In this document: piece by piece, positions 47,097-56,205 of the stretch
How positions within the stretch are numbered: position 1 is the first letter of the stretch
Layout: each line of letters opens with the position of its first letter
Source of the DNA: an uncultured Bacteroides sp.
Lineage (GTDB): Bacteria > Bacteroidota > Bacteroidia > Bacteroidales > Bacteroidaceae
Assembly: GCA_945833835.1 (NCBI GenBank)
Contig: CAMAFR010000003.1
Coordinates: 1-64,000 of the forward strand
Length of the DNA: 64,000 nt
Reading direction: 5' to 3'
Translations under genes and position numbers: made by a program
The notes under the pieces: model-generated
What the model was told of the DNA's origin: nothing
The model's input: only the letters and a program-made list of their open reading frames with translations
Database searches by the model: none

Positions 47097-48124
47097 AACC
47101 TACCGCCTCTTTCTATTACATCACCCTCAGCCTATGGGTCTGTCTGCTGTTCGCCGCCAACCTGCTGGCAGGTGCGGTAGACATTCCGGCCACCGAGGTT
47201 ATCCGTATCCTCTGTGGTGAAGCGCCCGCCAAAGCCGGTTGGGGATTTATTGTCTGGGAGTCGAGGGTACCACAGGCCGTGACAGCCTTGTTGTGCGGTG
47301 CCTCCCTGTCAGTCTGCGGATTACTGCTCCAGACAGTCTTCAGCAATCCGCTGGCAGACGCCTCCATTCTCGGCATCAGTTCGGGAGCCAGTCTGGGGGT
47401 GGCACTGGTGCTGCTTGCCGGCGGCGGAAGCATGGCCGGCGGTGCCCTTGCCTGGTCGGGCTTTCTGTCGGTCATAGCCGGCGCATTCATCGGGTCGGTC
47501 ATGGTCATGGGGCTTATCCTGTTCCTGTCCACCCTCATCCGCAACAGTGTCATGCTGCTCATTATCGGCATCATGATAGGATATGTCACCTCCTCGGCCA
47601 TCTCTCTGCTGAACTTCTTCGCTACCGCCGAAGGAGTCCACTCCTTCGTCATTTGGGGATTGGGCAACTTCAGTGGCATTTCCCTCAGACAATTACCCCT
47701 GTTCACTGCGGTCATTGTCATCGGACTGGCGGCGGCCGTTCTCCTGATCAAACCGCTGAACGCATTGCTACTGGGGCCACGCTACGCCGAGAACCTGGGC
47801 ATCAACCTCCAACGTACCCGCCACCTGCTGCTCTTGACGACCGGATGGCTGACGGCTGTCACCACGGCCTTTTGCGGTCCTATCGCCTTCATCGGCTTGG
47901 CGGTCCCTCACATTGCCCGTCTGCTGACAGGCACCTCCAACCACAACACCCTGCTGCCCGTCACGTTACTGGCCGGCAGTGCCACCGCACTGATGTGCAA
48001 TCTTATCTGTCTGTTGCCAGGCGAATGGGGGGTCATTCCGTTGAATGCCGTCACACCGCTGTTGGGAGCTCCCGTCATTCTCTATGTCATTATCCGCCAA
48101 CGCAAACTACACTATTTCAACTGA
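47093..48124 (+). CDS. FecCD-family ABC transporter permease
   Basis: A 343-aa protein with about ten helices and the BtuC/FecCD signatures SRVPQAVTALLCGASLSVCGLLLQTVF and GPIAFIGLAVPHIARLL. It imports iron chelates, haem or cobalamin with the binding domain upstream and the ATPase downstream. The ATG at 47093 overlaps the upstream stop; the longer ORF in the track is not needed. Confidence 0.92.
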   Translation: MKPTASFYYITLSLWVCLLFAANLLAGAVDIPATEVIRILCGEAPAKAGWGFIVWESRVPQAVTALLCGASLSVCGLLLQTVFSNPLADASILGISSGASLGVALVLLAGGGSMAGGALAWSGFLSVIAGAFIGSVMVMGLILFLSTLIRNSVMLLIIGIMIGYVTSSAISLLNFFATAEGVHSFVIWGLGNFSGISLRQLPLFTAVIVIGLAAAVLLIKPLNALLLGPRYAENLGINLQRTRHLLLLTTGWLTAVTTAFCGPIAFIGLAVPHIARLLTGTSNHNTLLPVTLLAGSATALMCNLICLLPGEWGVIPLNAVTPLLGAPVILYVIIRQRKLHYFN

Positions 48125-48127
48125 ACC

Positions 48128-49159
48128 ATGAATACCCCTACAGCCATCATTGAAGGCAAGCAGCTGTCCATCGGCTACACCACCGGCCGCCATCGCCACA
48201 TCGTCCACGAAGAGCTCTGCTTCCGGTTACTGCCAGGCGAACTGACCTGCCTGTTAGGTGCCAACGGTTCCGGCAAGTCTACCCTGCTACGTACCCTCGC
48301 AGCGGCCCAGTCCCCCTTGTCCGGACAATTGGAACTGCTCGGGAAACCCATCTCCGCCTATTCGGAACGAGAACGCTCGCGCCACATCGGCGTCGTGCTG
48401 ACCGACAAGACCCAGACGGGGGGACTCAGCGTCTATGACCTGGTGGCACTGGGCAGACAACCCCATACCGGTTTCTTCGGACGGTTAAGGGCCGCCGACC
48501 ATCAAAAGGTGGAACAAGCGCTGGCAGCGGTGGGCATTGCCGACAAAGCCTGGTGTTATACCGCCGAGCTCTCAGACGGCGAACGTCAGAAAGCCATGAT
48601 CGCTAAAGCACTCGTGCAAGAATGTCCGCTCATCCTGCTCGATGAGCCCACTGCCTTTCTGGATGTGGTCAGCCGCATTGAAATCATGCACCTGCTGCAC
48701 CGGTTGGCAGCCGAAGAGCACCGTGCCATCCTGCTTTCTACCCATGACATCGACCTGGCACTGGTGCTGGCCGACCGCCTGTGGCTGCTGCGGAAAGAAA
48801 AGGGGATGCAATGTGGGGTGACAGAAGACCTCATCCTCAGCGGTGCGTTGGATCAGCTGTTCCCGCATCCGGACATTCTGTTCGACCGTATGCACGGCGT
48901 GTACTCACCCGCCGTGAAGGGCAGGCGTTCCATCCGTCTGCGTGCCGCCGACGAGACACTGCTCCATTGGACACAGAATGCCCTCAACCGCCACCACTTC
49001 TTGTGCCTGCCCTACGACAAGGAAGGTTCGGACCACCTGCCTCTACTGGAAGTATGGTCGCCCTGCCGGCTGGAATTGCATACCGTGAACGGCTTCCGGT
49101 CGTTCACCTCTTTCGAAAGTCTGCTGGAACACGCCGGGCACTTTGCGACAGACGTGTGA
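48128..49159 (+). CDS. ABC transporter ATP-binding protein (FecE/BtuD-like) with C-terminal extension
   Basis: The 343-aa protein has Walker A GANGSGKSTLL, signature LSDGERQK (G-G variant LSDGE), Walker B LILLDEPTAFLD and H-loop STHD. The usual domain ends near residue 255. About 85 further residues follow (from GRRSIRLRAADETLLHW), longer than BtuD or FecE; the extension has no motif I recognise and might be regulatory. It lies 3 bp after the permease and ends the operon. Confidence 0.92.
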   Translation: MNTPTAIIEGKQLSIGYTTGRHRHIVHEELCFRLLPGELTCLLGANGSGKSTLLRTLAAAQSPLSGQLELLGKPISAYSERERSRHIGVVLTDKTQTGGLSVYDLVALGRQPHTGFFGRLRAADHQKVEQALAAVGIADKAWCYTAELSDGERQKAMIAKALVQECPLILLDEPTAFLDVVSRIEIMHLLHRLAAEEHRAILLSTHDIDLALVLADRLWLLRKEKGMQCGVTEDLILSGALDQLFPHPDILFDRMHGVYSPAVKGRRSIRLRAADETLLHWTQNALNRHHFLCLPYDKEGSDHLPLLEVWSPCRLELHTVNGFRSFTSFESLLEHAGHFATDV

Positions 49160-49255
49160 ACAAAACCTCTGTGCTGTTTGTTCCATTACCAACCGACACG
49201 AACGGTCACGATAAGCCCTTTCTCCGGGAAAGACACTTATCCACCACCGTTCTGC

Positions 49256-49285
49256 TTTGTCACTCAAAATAAATCTGTAAATTTG
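49256..49285 (+). promoter_or_regulatory. Promoter of the K+/H+ antiporter
   Basis: TTTG (49256-49259) and TAAATTTG (49278-49285) are 18 bp apart, 41 bp before the ATG. Confidence 0.65.
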
Positions 49286-49326
49286 TAACCGACAACAACC
49301 GACTTTTCACCCAACAAAGAAAGCCT

Positions 49327-50778
49327 ATGATTACCGCAGAAAACATCTTATTGGTAGGTTCTATTCTTATATTTTGCAGCATTCTCATCAGCAAGACCGG
49401 CTACCGTTTCGGCATTCCCACCTTGCTGTTATTCCTGCTCGTCGGCATGCTCTTCGGCAGCGACGGGTTGGGCATACAGTTTGACAGTGCACACGATGCC
49501 CAGTTCATTGGCATGATTGCCCTCAGCATCATCCTCTTTGCCGGTGGTATGGACACCAAGCTGCAGGATGTGAAACCTGTCATGACCCAAGGTGTACTGC
49601 TGTCCACGGTAGGGGTCTTGCTCACGACCTTCCTCACCGGACTGTTCATCTTCTTCATCTCCGACCGTACCAGTGCCAACATTTCCATGGCATTGATGAC
49701 TTCCATGCTGCTGGCCGCCACCATGTCGTCTACCGACTCGGCCTCTGTCTTCAACCTGCTCCGTTCGCAGAAAATGAATCTGAAGCACAACCTCCGGCCC
49801 ATGCTGGAACTGGAAAGCGGAAGTAACGACCCCATGGCCTATATGTTGACCATTGTCCTGATTCAGGTGATCAGCAGCGGTAGCGAACTGAATGTCGAAG
49901 ACCTGATTCGCGACCTGCTGATACAGTTCTGTGTAGGAGGTGCCATCGGCTATGCTTTCGGGCGTTTCAGTGTATGGCTGATCAATCGTATCAACCTGCT
50001 CAACAGCTCGCTGTATCCCATCCTGCTGCTCAGCCTGGTCTTCATCACCTTCACCCTGACCGACCTGATGAAGGGCAACGGCTATCTGGCCGTCTACATC
50101 GCCGGGGCGGTAGTGGGCAATGCCAAGTTGGTGTTCCGCAAAGAAATCAACACCTTTATGAACGGACTGACATGGATGTTTCAGATCATCATGTTTCTGG
50201 CACTGGGGCTATTGGTCAACCCTCATGAAATGTTCGAGGTGGCAGGAGTCGCATTGCTCATCGGGGTGTTCATGATCATCGTGGCACGTCCCGTCAGTGT
50301 TTTCCTTTGCCTGCTGCCCTTCCGCGAGATGAGTGGCAAAGCCCGTCTGTTTGTCTCATGGGTCGGCCTGCGCGGAGCGGTTCCCATCATTTTTGCCACC
50401 TATCCGGTAGTGGCCGAAGTGCCGGGGTACAACCAGATTTTCAACATCGTCTTCTTTATCACCCTGATGTCACTCGTCGTACAGGGCATGAGCATCTCTA
50501 AAATGGCACGCTGGCTCCATCTGGACCTGCCGCAGGAAAAAGAAGGGAACGAATTTGGTGTGGAGCTACCCGATGAAATCGATTCCAAGCTGGAAGACCT
50601 GACACTGACCGAAGAAATGCTGGCCGGTGGCAACCGGTTGGCCGATATGAACATCGCCAAGGGTACGCTGGTCATGCTGGTCAAACGTGGCAAAGAATTC
50701 ATCATCCCCAACGGACAGGTGGAACTCAAGGCGGGCGACAAGCTGCTGTTCATCTCCGAGAACAAGCCCGAATCCTGA
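49327..50778 (+). CDS. Potassium/proton antiporter, CPA1 family (NhaP2/CvrA-like)
   Basis: A 483-aa protein with twelve or more helices and a cytoplasmic RCK_C (TrkA_C) domain (VMLVKRGKEFIIPNGQVELKAGDKLLFI). Membrane motifs include SSTDSASVFNLLRS and ESGSNDPMAYML, which hold the ion-binding acidic residues of CPA1. It likely controls cytoplasmic K+ and pH. Has its own promoter. Confidence 0.92.
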   Translation: MITAENILLVGSILIFCSILISKTGYRFGIPTLLLFLLVGMLFGSDGLGIQFDSAHDAQFIGMIALSIILFAGGMDTKLQDVKPVMTQGVLLSTVGVLLTTFLTGLFIFFISDRTSANISMALMTSMLLAATMSSTDSASVFNLLRSQKMNLKHNLRPMLELESGSNDPMAYMLTIVLIQVISSGSELNVEDLIRDLLIQFCVGGAIGYAFGRFSVWLINRINLLNSSLYPILLLSLVFITFTLTDLMKGNGYLAVYIAGAVVGNAKLVFRKEINTFMNGLTWMFQIIMFLALGLLVNPHEMFEVAGVALLIGVFMIIVARPVSVFLCLLPFREMSGKARLFVSWVGLRGAVPIIFATYPVVAEVPGYNQIFNIVFFITLMSLVVQGMSISKMARWLHLDLPQEKEGNEFGVELPDEIDSKLEDLTLTEEMLAGGNRLADMNIAKGTLVMLVKRGKEFIIPNGQVELKAGDKLLFISENKPES

Positions 50779-50861
50779 TTTTTACGGCTAAATCTGCTTG
50801 TTGGCCACGTTTAGGGCACTACTTTGACACAAAAGGGATAGAATACTACGATTATTTTACC

Positions 50862-50869
50862 TACTTTTG
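50862..50869 (+). promoter_or_regulatory. Possible -7 box of the GH2 gene
   Basis: TACTTTTG lies 36 bp before the GH2 ATG. No clear -33 partner is seen. Confidence 0.45.
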
Positions 50870-50904
50870 CAGTAGTTGAATTACCTAAACATTTTAATCT
50901 ATCC

Positions 50905-53900
50905 ATGAAAATGACCTACAAGCAAAAACTGTTTGCCGTCTGCGGAGCCACAGCACTGACAACGGCATTGTTGAGTGGCTGTACAGGAAGCGGTGCTTCG
51001 GACGAATCGTACGAACGTTCCTCGTATTACACCCGCGGTATCGGACACTATCCTGGAAATCCGGCAGAAGATTTCTCGCCAGAACTGCAACCAGACCACA
51101 ACACCTATCGGAACATTGCCCTGTTACGCACGGCCTACCAGTCTTCTTCACACGACTATAACCTCGTGGCACAATTGGTGACCGACGGTATTGTGTCGGA
51201 TCAGACTCCCCGGTACCTCACCCTTTCCACTCCCGATGGCGAAAAGCCCCGCCGCGAACGGGAATGGATGATAGACTTCGGTCCTTTCTCGAACAACCTT
51301 GTAGAAGGAGATGACACCTACTTGCAGCTGAACCTGCACAACTACACCAAGAAAGCCGACAAGGTAGTGCTCAAAGGAACGGTAGCCTACGATGGTGCCA
51401 AGGCCACCCAAGGATACACGATTGCCCTGCTGGGTTCGAAAGACGGCCAGCAGTGGACCGAACTGGGCAAACAAAGCGGCAAGGGCTTGCCCGGCAAGGC
51501 AGTTCCCTATATGGTCAATTCAGACCCCAACAAACAGAACGAAGAGGGAAACCTGCCTTCACGCCAGCTGGAAGAGACCATTGCCCTCGGCCAGACCGAC
51601 GACTATACATCCTATAAGCTGCAGCTCACACTGCCCGGTGCTGCCTATTGGCGCATCCATGACCTCGATTTCTTCTGCCACAACGAAGAAGTCGACCTGA
51701 AGCCCTCACAATATTTCAACAGCACCTGGATGAGTGCCGGCAACGGGGAGGAATGGATTTATGTAGACCTCGGCAGCCCGTCCACCTTCGACAAAGTCGT
51801 ACTGCGCTGGACTGCCAAAGCCGAAAAAGGGAAAATCCAGAGTTCCGATGACGCCCAGCAATGGAAAGACCTGGGTGACCTGCCCGGAGGAGCAGACCTG
51901 ACCGATGAAATCAACGTCAATGGCAAAGGCCGCTATGTACGTGTGCTGATGACACAAGCCGGCGACAATGCCCACTATATGTTGAGCGAGCTCGAAGTCA
52001 TGGGCAAAGGCGGGCTCACCGCCCGCCCCGCAGCACAGCCTGCCGGCAAAAACAATCGCGAAATCCGTCTGTCGGGGGGCAACTGGCGGCTGCAACGTGC
52101 CTCGGAAGTGACAGCCACCGGCGAAGAAATCTCTACGGACCACTTTATTCCTGAAGGCTGGATTACCGCCACCGTACCGGGTACTGTCTTGAGCAGCTAC
52201 CGCAACATTGGCGCACTGCCCGACCCCAACTACGCCGACAACCAGCTGCACATCTCCGAATCCTTCTTCTGGAGCAATTTCTGGTACCGCGACGAATTCG
52301 ACATTCCCGCCGACTTCAAGCAGGATCGTCTGTTCCTGAACTTCGACGGCATCAACTGGAAAGCCAATATCTATATGAACGGACAGCGGCTGGGCCGTAT
52401 CGAAGGCGCTTTCAAACGAGGTATCTTCGATGTGACCGACATTGCAGTGGCCGGCAAGAACGTCGTTGCCGTAGAAATCATCAAGAACAGCCATATCGGT
52501 GCCATCAAGGAGAAGAACAAGCAAAGCACCGACTTCAACGGAGGTATTCTCGGAGCTGACAACCCGACCTTCCATGCCACCATCGGGTGGGACTGGATTC
52601 CGACCATGCGCGGACGCAACATCGGTATCTGGAACGATGTGCATCTCACCACAACCGGCAAGGTGACGGTGGCAGACCCCTTTGTACAGAGCGTGCTTCC
52701 TTTGCCCGACACGACCCGTGCCGCCGTCACTACCGGTATCATTGTCAAGAACCATGATGCCGCCGACGTGAAAGGCGTACTGCAAGGACAGCTGGGCGAC
52801 ATCCGCTTCGAACAGCCCGTCGAGCTGAAAGCCGGTGAAGAAAAGACCGTCACCTTTGACCCCGCCCACTTTGCCCAACTGAACATCCAGCAACCCAAGC
52901 TGTGGTGGCCGGTAGGTTACGGAGCTCCTCATCTGTATGATGCCAACTTTACGTTCAAGATAGCAGACAAGGTGTCGGACCAGCGTGATTTCAAGGCAGG
53001 TATCCGCCAAATGACCTTCAATGAAAACAACCACATCCTCAACCTGTACATCAACGGACGTCGCTTCATCGGCCGTGGTGGCAACTGGGGATTCAGCGAA
53101 TCGAACCTGAACTACCGCGGACGGGAATACGAAACCGCTGTCGCCTATCATGCCGATATGCACCTCACCATGATGCGTAACTGGGTGGGTATGATTGGTG
53201 ATGAAGAGCTTTATGAGGCCTGCGACCGTCACGGTGTCATGATCTGGCAGGACTTCTGGCTGGCCAACCCGTGCGACGGACCCGACCCCTACTATCCCGA
53301 AATGTTCATTGACAATGCGGAAGACTATGTGAAGCGCATCCGCAGCCATGCCTCCATCGGTCTGTATTGCGGACGCAACGAAGGATTCCCGCCCGAAAAG
53401 ATAGACAAAGCCCTCCGGCGCATTGTCAAAGAACAGCACGGTGACCTGCACTACATCCCCAGCTCAGCCGATGACGTAGTGAGCGGACACGGTCCCTACC
53501 GCATGTTGCCTGCCAAGACCTACTTCACGATGGAAACCGGCAACGACAAGTTCCATAGCGAACGGGGTATGCCCAACGTGCTGACGTATGAAAGTTTCCA
53601 GCGTACCTTCTCGCCCGCAGGACTTTGGCCACAAGACCACGAATGGGGTATGCATGACTACACCTTGCAAGGCGCACAGGGTGCCACCTCCTTCAATGAA
53701 ATCATCGCCACCGGCTACGGACAGCCGCAGAACGTACGCGAGTTTGCCGAACTGGCCCAGTGGGTGAATTACGACGGACACCGCAGTATGTTCGAATCGC
53801 GCAGCAAAAACCGTATGGGACTCCTCATGTGGATGAGCCATCCCTGCTGGCCGTCAATGGTATGGCAGACCTACGACTACTATTTCGAGCCTACCGCCGC

Positions 53901-54519
53901 CTATTTCGGCATCAAGAAGGCCTCTGAGCCGCTCCACATCCAATGGAATCCCGCCAACGAGGAAATCGAAGTAGTCAACTACAGTGCCGGTACCCATCAA
54001 GGACTGACCGCCAAAGTACAGTTGCTCAACATGGACGGAAGTCTGGCCTGGGAAAAGGAAACAACAGTGGACAGCCAGGAAGACACGACCGTCAAATGCA
54101 TCCGGATGGAATATCCGGCCGCTATCAGCGAAGTACATTTCCTGAAGCTGACCTTGAAAGAGGGTGACCGACTGGTGTCCGACAATTTCTATCACCGTAC
54201 ACTGAAAGAAAACAACTACCAAGCCCTGAAGCAACTGCCGAAAGTGAAACTGAATGTCGACTTCCAGAGCCATCAGGAGGCCAACGGCGATTGGACGGCT
54301 ACGGCGGTGGTAGAAAACCCCACACAGACGCCTGCCCTGCTCATCCGTCTGAATGTGACGGGCAACAAGGACGGCCTGCAAATCCTCCCGATGTTCTACG
54401 GAGACAACTATTTCTCACTCCTGCCGGGTGAAAAGAAGACCGTCAGCCTCCGCTGGAAAGACGTGGATACCCGAGGCAACGCTCCGCAACTGACCGTCAG
54501 CGGATACAACGCCGAATGA
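50905..54519 (+). CDS. GH2-family glycoside hydrolase lipoprotein with discoidin-like domain (exo-beta-glucosaminidase / beta-mannosidase clade)
   Basis: A 1204-aa protein. The signal has lipobox LLSGC. Residues about 60-375 look like discoidin/F5-8C folds (WIYVDLGSPSTFDKVVLRW; YVRVLMTQAGDNAHYMLSELEV), then a GH2 sugar-binding domain (FDIPADFKQDRLFLNFDGINWKA), an Ig-like domain, the barrel (FIGRGGNWGFSESN) and two beta-sandwich domains. The likely acid/base is Glu826 in GRNEG; the likely nucleophile is Glu886 in SERGMP. The pattern is closest to exo-beta-D-glucosaminidases or mannosidases; the substrate is unproven. It stands alone with a terminator. Confidence 0.9.
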   Translation: MKMTYKQKLFAVCGATALTTALLSGCTGSGASDESYERSSYYTRGIGHYPGNPAEDFSPELQPDHNTYRNIALLRTAYQSSSHDYNLVAQLVTDGIVSDQTPRYLTLSTPDGEKPRREREWMIDFGPFSNNLVEGDDTYLQLNLHNYTKKADKVVLKGTVAYDGAKATQGYTIALLGSKDGQQWTELGKQSGKGLPGKAVPYMVNSDPNKQNEEGNLPSRQLEETIALGQTDDYTSYKLQLTLPGAAYWRIHDLDFFCHNEEVDLKPSQYFNSTWMSAGNGEEWIYVDLGSPSTFDKVVLRWTAKAEKGKIQSSDDAQQWKDLGDLPGGADLTDEINVNGKGRYVRVLMTQAGDNAHYMLSELEVMGKGGLTARPAAQPAGKNNREIRLSGGNWRLQRASEVTATGEEISTDHFIPEGWITATVPGTVLSSYRNIGALPDPNYADNQLHISESFFWSNFWYRDEFDIPADFKQDRLFLNFDGINWKANIYMNGQRLGRIEGAFKRGIFDVTDIAVAGKNVVAVEIIKNSHIGAIKEKNKQSTDFNGGILGADNPTFHATIGWDWIPTMRGRNIGIWNDVHLTTTGKVTVADPFVQSVLPLPDTTRAAVTTGIIVKNHDAADVKGVLQGQLGDIRFEQPVELKAGEEKTVTFDPAHFAQLNIQQPKLWWPVGYGAPHLYDANFTFKIADKVSDQRDFKAGIRQMTFNENNHILNLYINGRRFIGRGGNWGFSESNLNYRGREYETAVAYHADMHLTMMRNWVGMIGDEELYEACDRHGVMIWQDFWLANPCDGPDPYYPEMFIDNAEDYVKRIRSHASIGLYCGRNEGFPPEKIDKALRRIVKEQHGDLHYIPSSADDVVSGHGPYRMLPAKTYFTMETGNDKFHSERGMPNVLTYESFQRTFSPAGLWPQDHEWGMHDYTLQGAQGATSFNEIIATGYGQPQNVREFAELAQWVNYDGHRSMFESRSKNRMGLLMWMSHPCWPSMVWQTYDYYFEPTAAYFGIKKASEPLHIQWNPANEEIEVVNYSAGTHQGLTAKVQLLNMDGSLAWEKETTVDSQEDTTVKCIRMEYPAAISEVHFLKLTLKEGDRLVSDNFYHRTLKENNYQALKQLPKVKLNVDFQSHQEANGDWTATAVVENPTQTPALLIRLNVTGNKDGLQILPMFYGDNYFSLLPGEKKTVSLRWKDVDTRGNAPQLTVSGYNAE

Positions 54520-54572
54520 CCGACGGACATCTCAGCTTCAAAACGGAGTGATTCCCATTGAGGCATAAGCCA

Positions 54573-54621
54573 GGAGAGAGTGTGTCAAACCATCAGGAAT
54601 GACACACCCTCTCCTTCTTTT
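54573..54621 (+). terminator. Terminator of the GH2 gene
   Basis: GGAGAGAGTGTGTCA pairs with TGACACACCCTCTCC (one mismatch), followed by TTCTTTT. Confidence 0.8.
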
Positions 54622-54855
54622 GATTTCCCCCTAAGAATGTCCCAATACGGTAAGACAGGAAATCGGAAGATAGAAATTTTCATACATCAGCTCCTACTGA
54701 CAACCGCTATGGTTTGCAGATACAGATGGAATAGCTGTCGTTCATCGGATGCTGACAGCGGGCCCGACACTCCCAATCGTTCATTCCCGTTCAACAACCG
54801 TTCGGAAAAAGCAGTCATCCACCCACTTTTCACACGCTCTCGTTCCTACCTTCTC

Positions 54856-54993
54856 AGGACGTACGTCCAGAGGGGTTTAGTACGTACGGGCATAGCTCCT
54901 CTGGACGTACGGGCATGGCACCTTTGAACGTACGTCTATAGACCCTTTGGACGTACATCTATAGTTCACCTGGACGTACGCCGTGAGAGAGGC
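54856..54993. repeat. Six 23-bp tandem units with ACGTAC core
   Basis: ACGTAC occurs at 54859, 54882, 54905, 54928, 54951 and 54974, exactly 23 bp apart each time. The units are degenerate; the consensus reads roughly TGGACGTACGTCTATAGCACCTT. The core is palindromic and the first unit contains the 12-bp palindrome GGACGTACGTCC. No further copy is found before or after. The surrounding 54622-55115 holds no gene I can support (a 115-aa ORF there looks spurious). Confidence 0.85.
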
Positions 54994-55115
54994 ATGTTTT
55001 TCGTGAATTTTATCAGACACTTTCTGCTTGATGCGCTGCACCAGCAGACCGTCTTGTCAAATGCTGGAATGGGCGGATGAGGGAACGAAGCTATGAGCGT
55101 GAAGGCTCCCCAGCG

Positions 55116-55826
55116 TCAGGAATGGTGGGCAATGTGGTTGGCGATAATGCTGAATTTGGGTGCCTTCTGATAAGCACGGGCATTGAACCTGTACAAGGCC
55201 GCTCCCCGCTTCGAGGTTTTCTTATCCACTCTTCCTGTCTTTTCTACAAACCCCATTTCGGCCACCTTCTTTCGGAAATTGCGCTTATCGAGTACTTCGC
55301 CGTAAACGGCTTCATACAGCTGCTGCAACTGGGTCAGTGTGAACATCTTGGGCAACAATTGGAAACCCACCGGCTCAGTCGCTGCTTTCCGCTTCAACAA
55401 TTCGCGCGCCTGACACACCATGTCCGCATGGTCAAAAATCAACGGGGGCACGTCCTTCATCTTTACCCAGCAGGCATGGTGCGCCTGTATCAGTGCGGTG
55501 TCATTGTCACGGATATTCATCAACGCATAATAGGCGATAGATATCACCCTCGCTCCCGGATCACGCTCCACAGCCGTATAGGCCTTGACCTGCTCCATAT
55601 AGACCTTGTCCAACCCGGTCAATTCCTTCAGTACCCGCCGGGCCGCCTCATCAGCACTCTCCTCCTCCTGCACAAAACCTCCCATCAGTGACCATTCACC
55701 CTTGGCCGGTTCTATCATCCGCTTCACCAACAACAGGTGCAGCTCTGCCTCGGCAAAACCGAAAATGATGCAATCCACCGCCACATATATCTTGGCAGTG
55801 CCTATGTAATAATCTTTACCAGACAT
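55116..55826 (-). CDS. NrtR-type transcriptional regulator (Nudix domain + winged helix)
   Basis: The 236-aa protein has an N-terminal Nudix fold (GEWSLMGGFVQEEESADEAARRVLKELTG) and a C-terminal winged-helix domain (FTLTQLQQLYEAVYGEVLDKRNFRKKV). The Nudix box lacks the full catalytic REXXEE set (RRVLKELTG), as in ligand-sensing members. Family members control NAD metabolism or, in Bacteroides, sugar use (AraR is of this type). The start at 55826 (MSGKDYYIG) follows an A-rich site; the longer ORF is not needed. The target genes are unknown. Confidence 0.88.
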   Translation of the reverse strand: MSGKDYYIGTAKIYVAVDCIIFGFAEAELHLLLVKRMIEPAKGEWSLMGGFVQEEESADEAARRVLKELTGLDKVYMEQVKAYTAVERDPGARVISIAYYALMNIRDNDTALIQAHHACWVKMKDVPPLIFDHADMVCQARELLKRKAATEPVGFQLLPKMFTLTQLQQLYEAVYGEVLDKRNFRKKVAEMGFVEKTGRVDKKTSKRGAALYRFNARAYQKAPKFSIIANHIAHHS

Positions 55827-55952
55827 TTTTTCCGTTCCTTTCTCTCCAGACTTTTCCCAGCAAGGCGATAGGACCTCCCTTTTACCGCCCGTTCCTACAT
55901 TCGAGTGACAGATTCTTTTCAGAATTTTCATTTTCTGCAATATTACGAATAA

Positions 55953-55966
55953 GTGTAAAATCACAC
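55953..55966. promoter_or_regulatory. GTGT-N6-ACAC inverted repeat upstream of the NrtR-type gene
   Basis: GTGTAAAATCACAC lies about 127 bp before the preferred start of the regulator. It could be an autoregulatory operator, but the motif is short. The rest of 55827-56205 shows only a -7 box at 56122. Confidence 0.3.
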
Positions 55967-56121
55967 CAATTTTATCATCTGTTTTACAGCATATTTTCAG
56001 ACGTAAGCAAACCGACTGCCCATAGTCCCTTCCGAACAATCCATTGGGAATGAAAGGGCATTATTGTTCTAATCTGCCGAAATATTTCTCCATTTTGCTT
56101 CTTCGTTTCCTAAAAACTACA

Positions 56122-56129
56122 TACATTTG
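56122..56129 (+). promoter_or_regulatory. Possible -7 box of the lipoprotein/DUF5723 pair
   Basis: TACATTTG matches TAnnTTTG, 77 bp before the ATG. A TTTG lies 24 bp upstream, too far for a clean match. Confidence 0.4.
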
Positions 56130-56205
56130 CCCCAATGTTATGCTATCAAATCAGCTGACATCTATGTGATGATACTCATTTAATAACCGTTAAAAACAGA
56201 AGCTT

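Noticed and set aside
51706-53451. 581-aa minus-strand ORF
   Set aside because: Antisense shadow of the GH2 gene.
54580-54927. 115-aa ORF in the gap after the GH2 gene
   Set aside because: It starts inside the terminator hairpin and runs into the 23-bp repeats; composition is not protein-like.
54856-54993. CRISPR array
   Set aside because: The units are contiguous 23-bp repeats with no unique spacers, and no cas gene is present.
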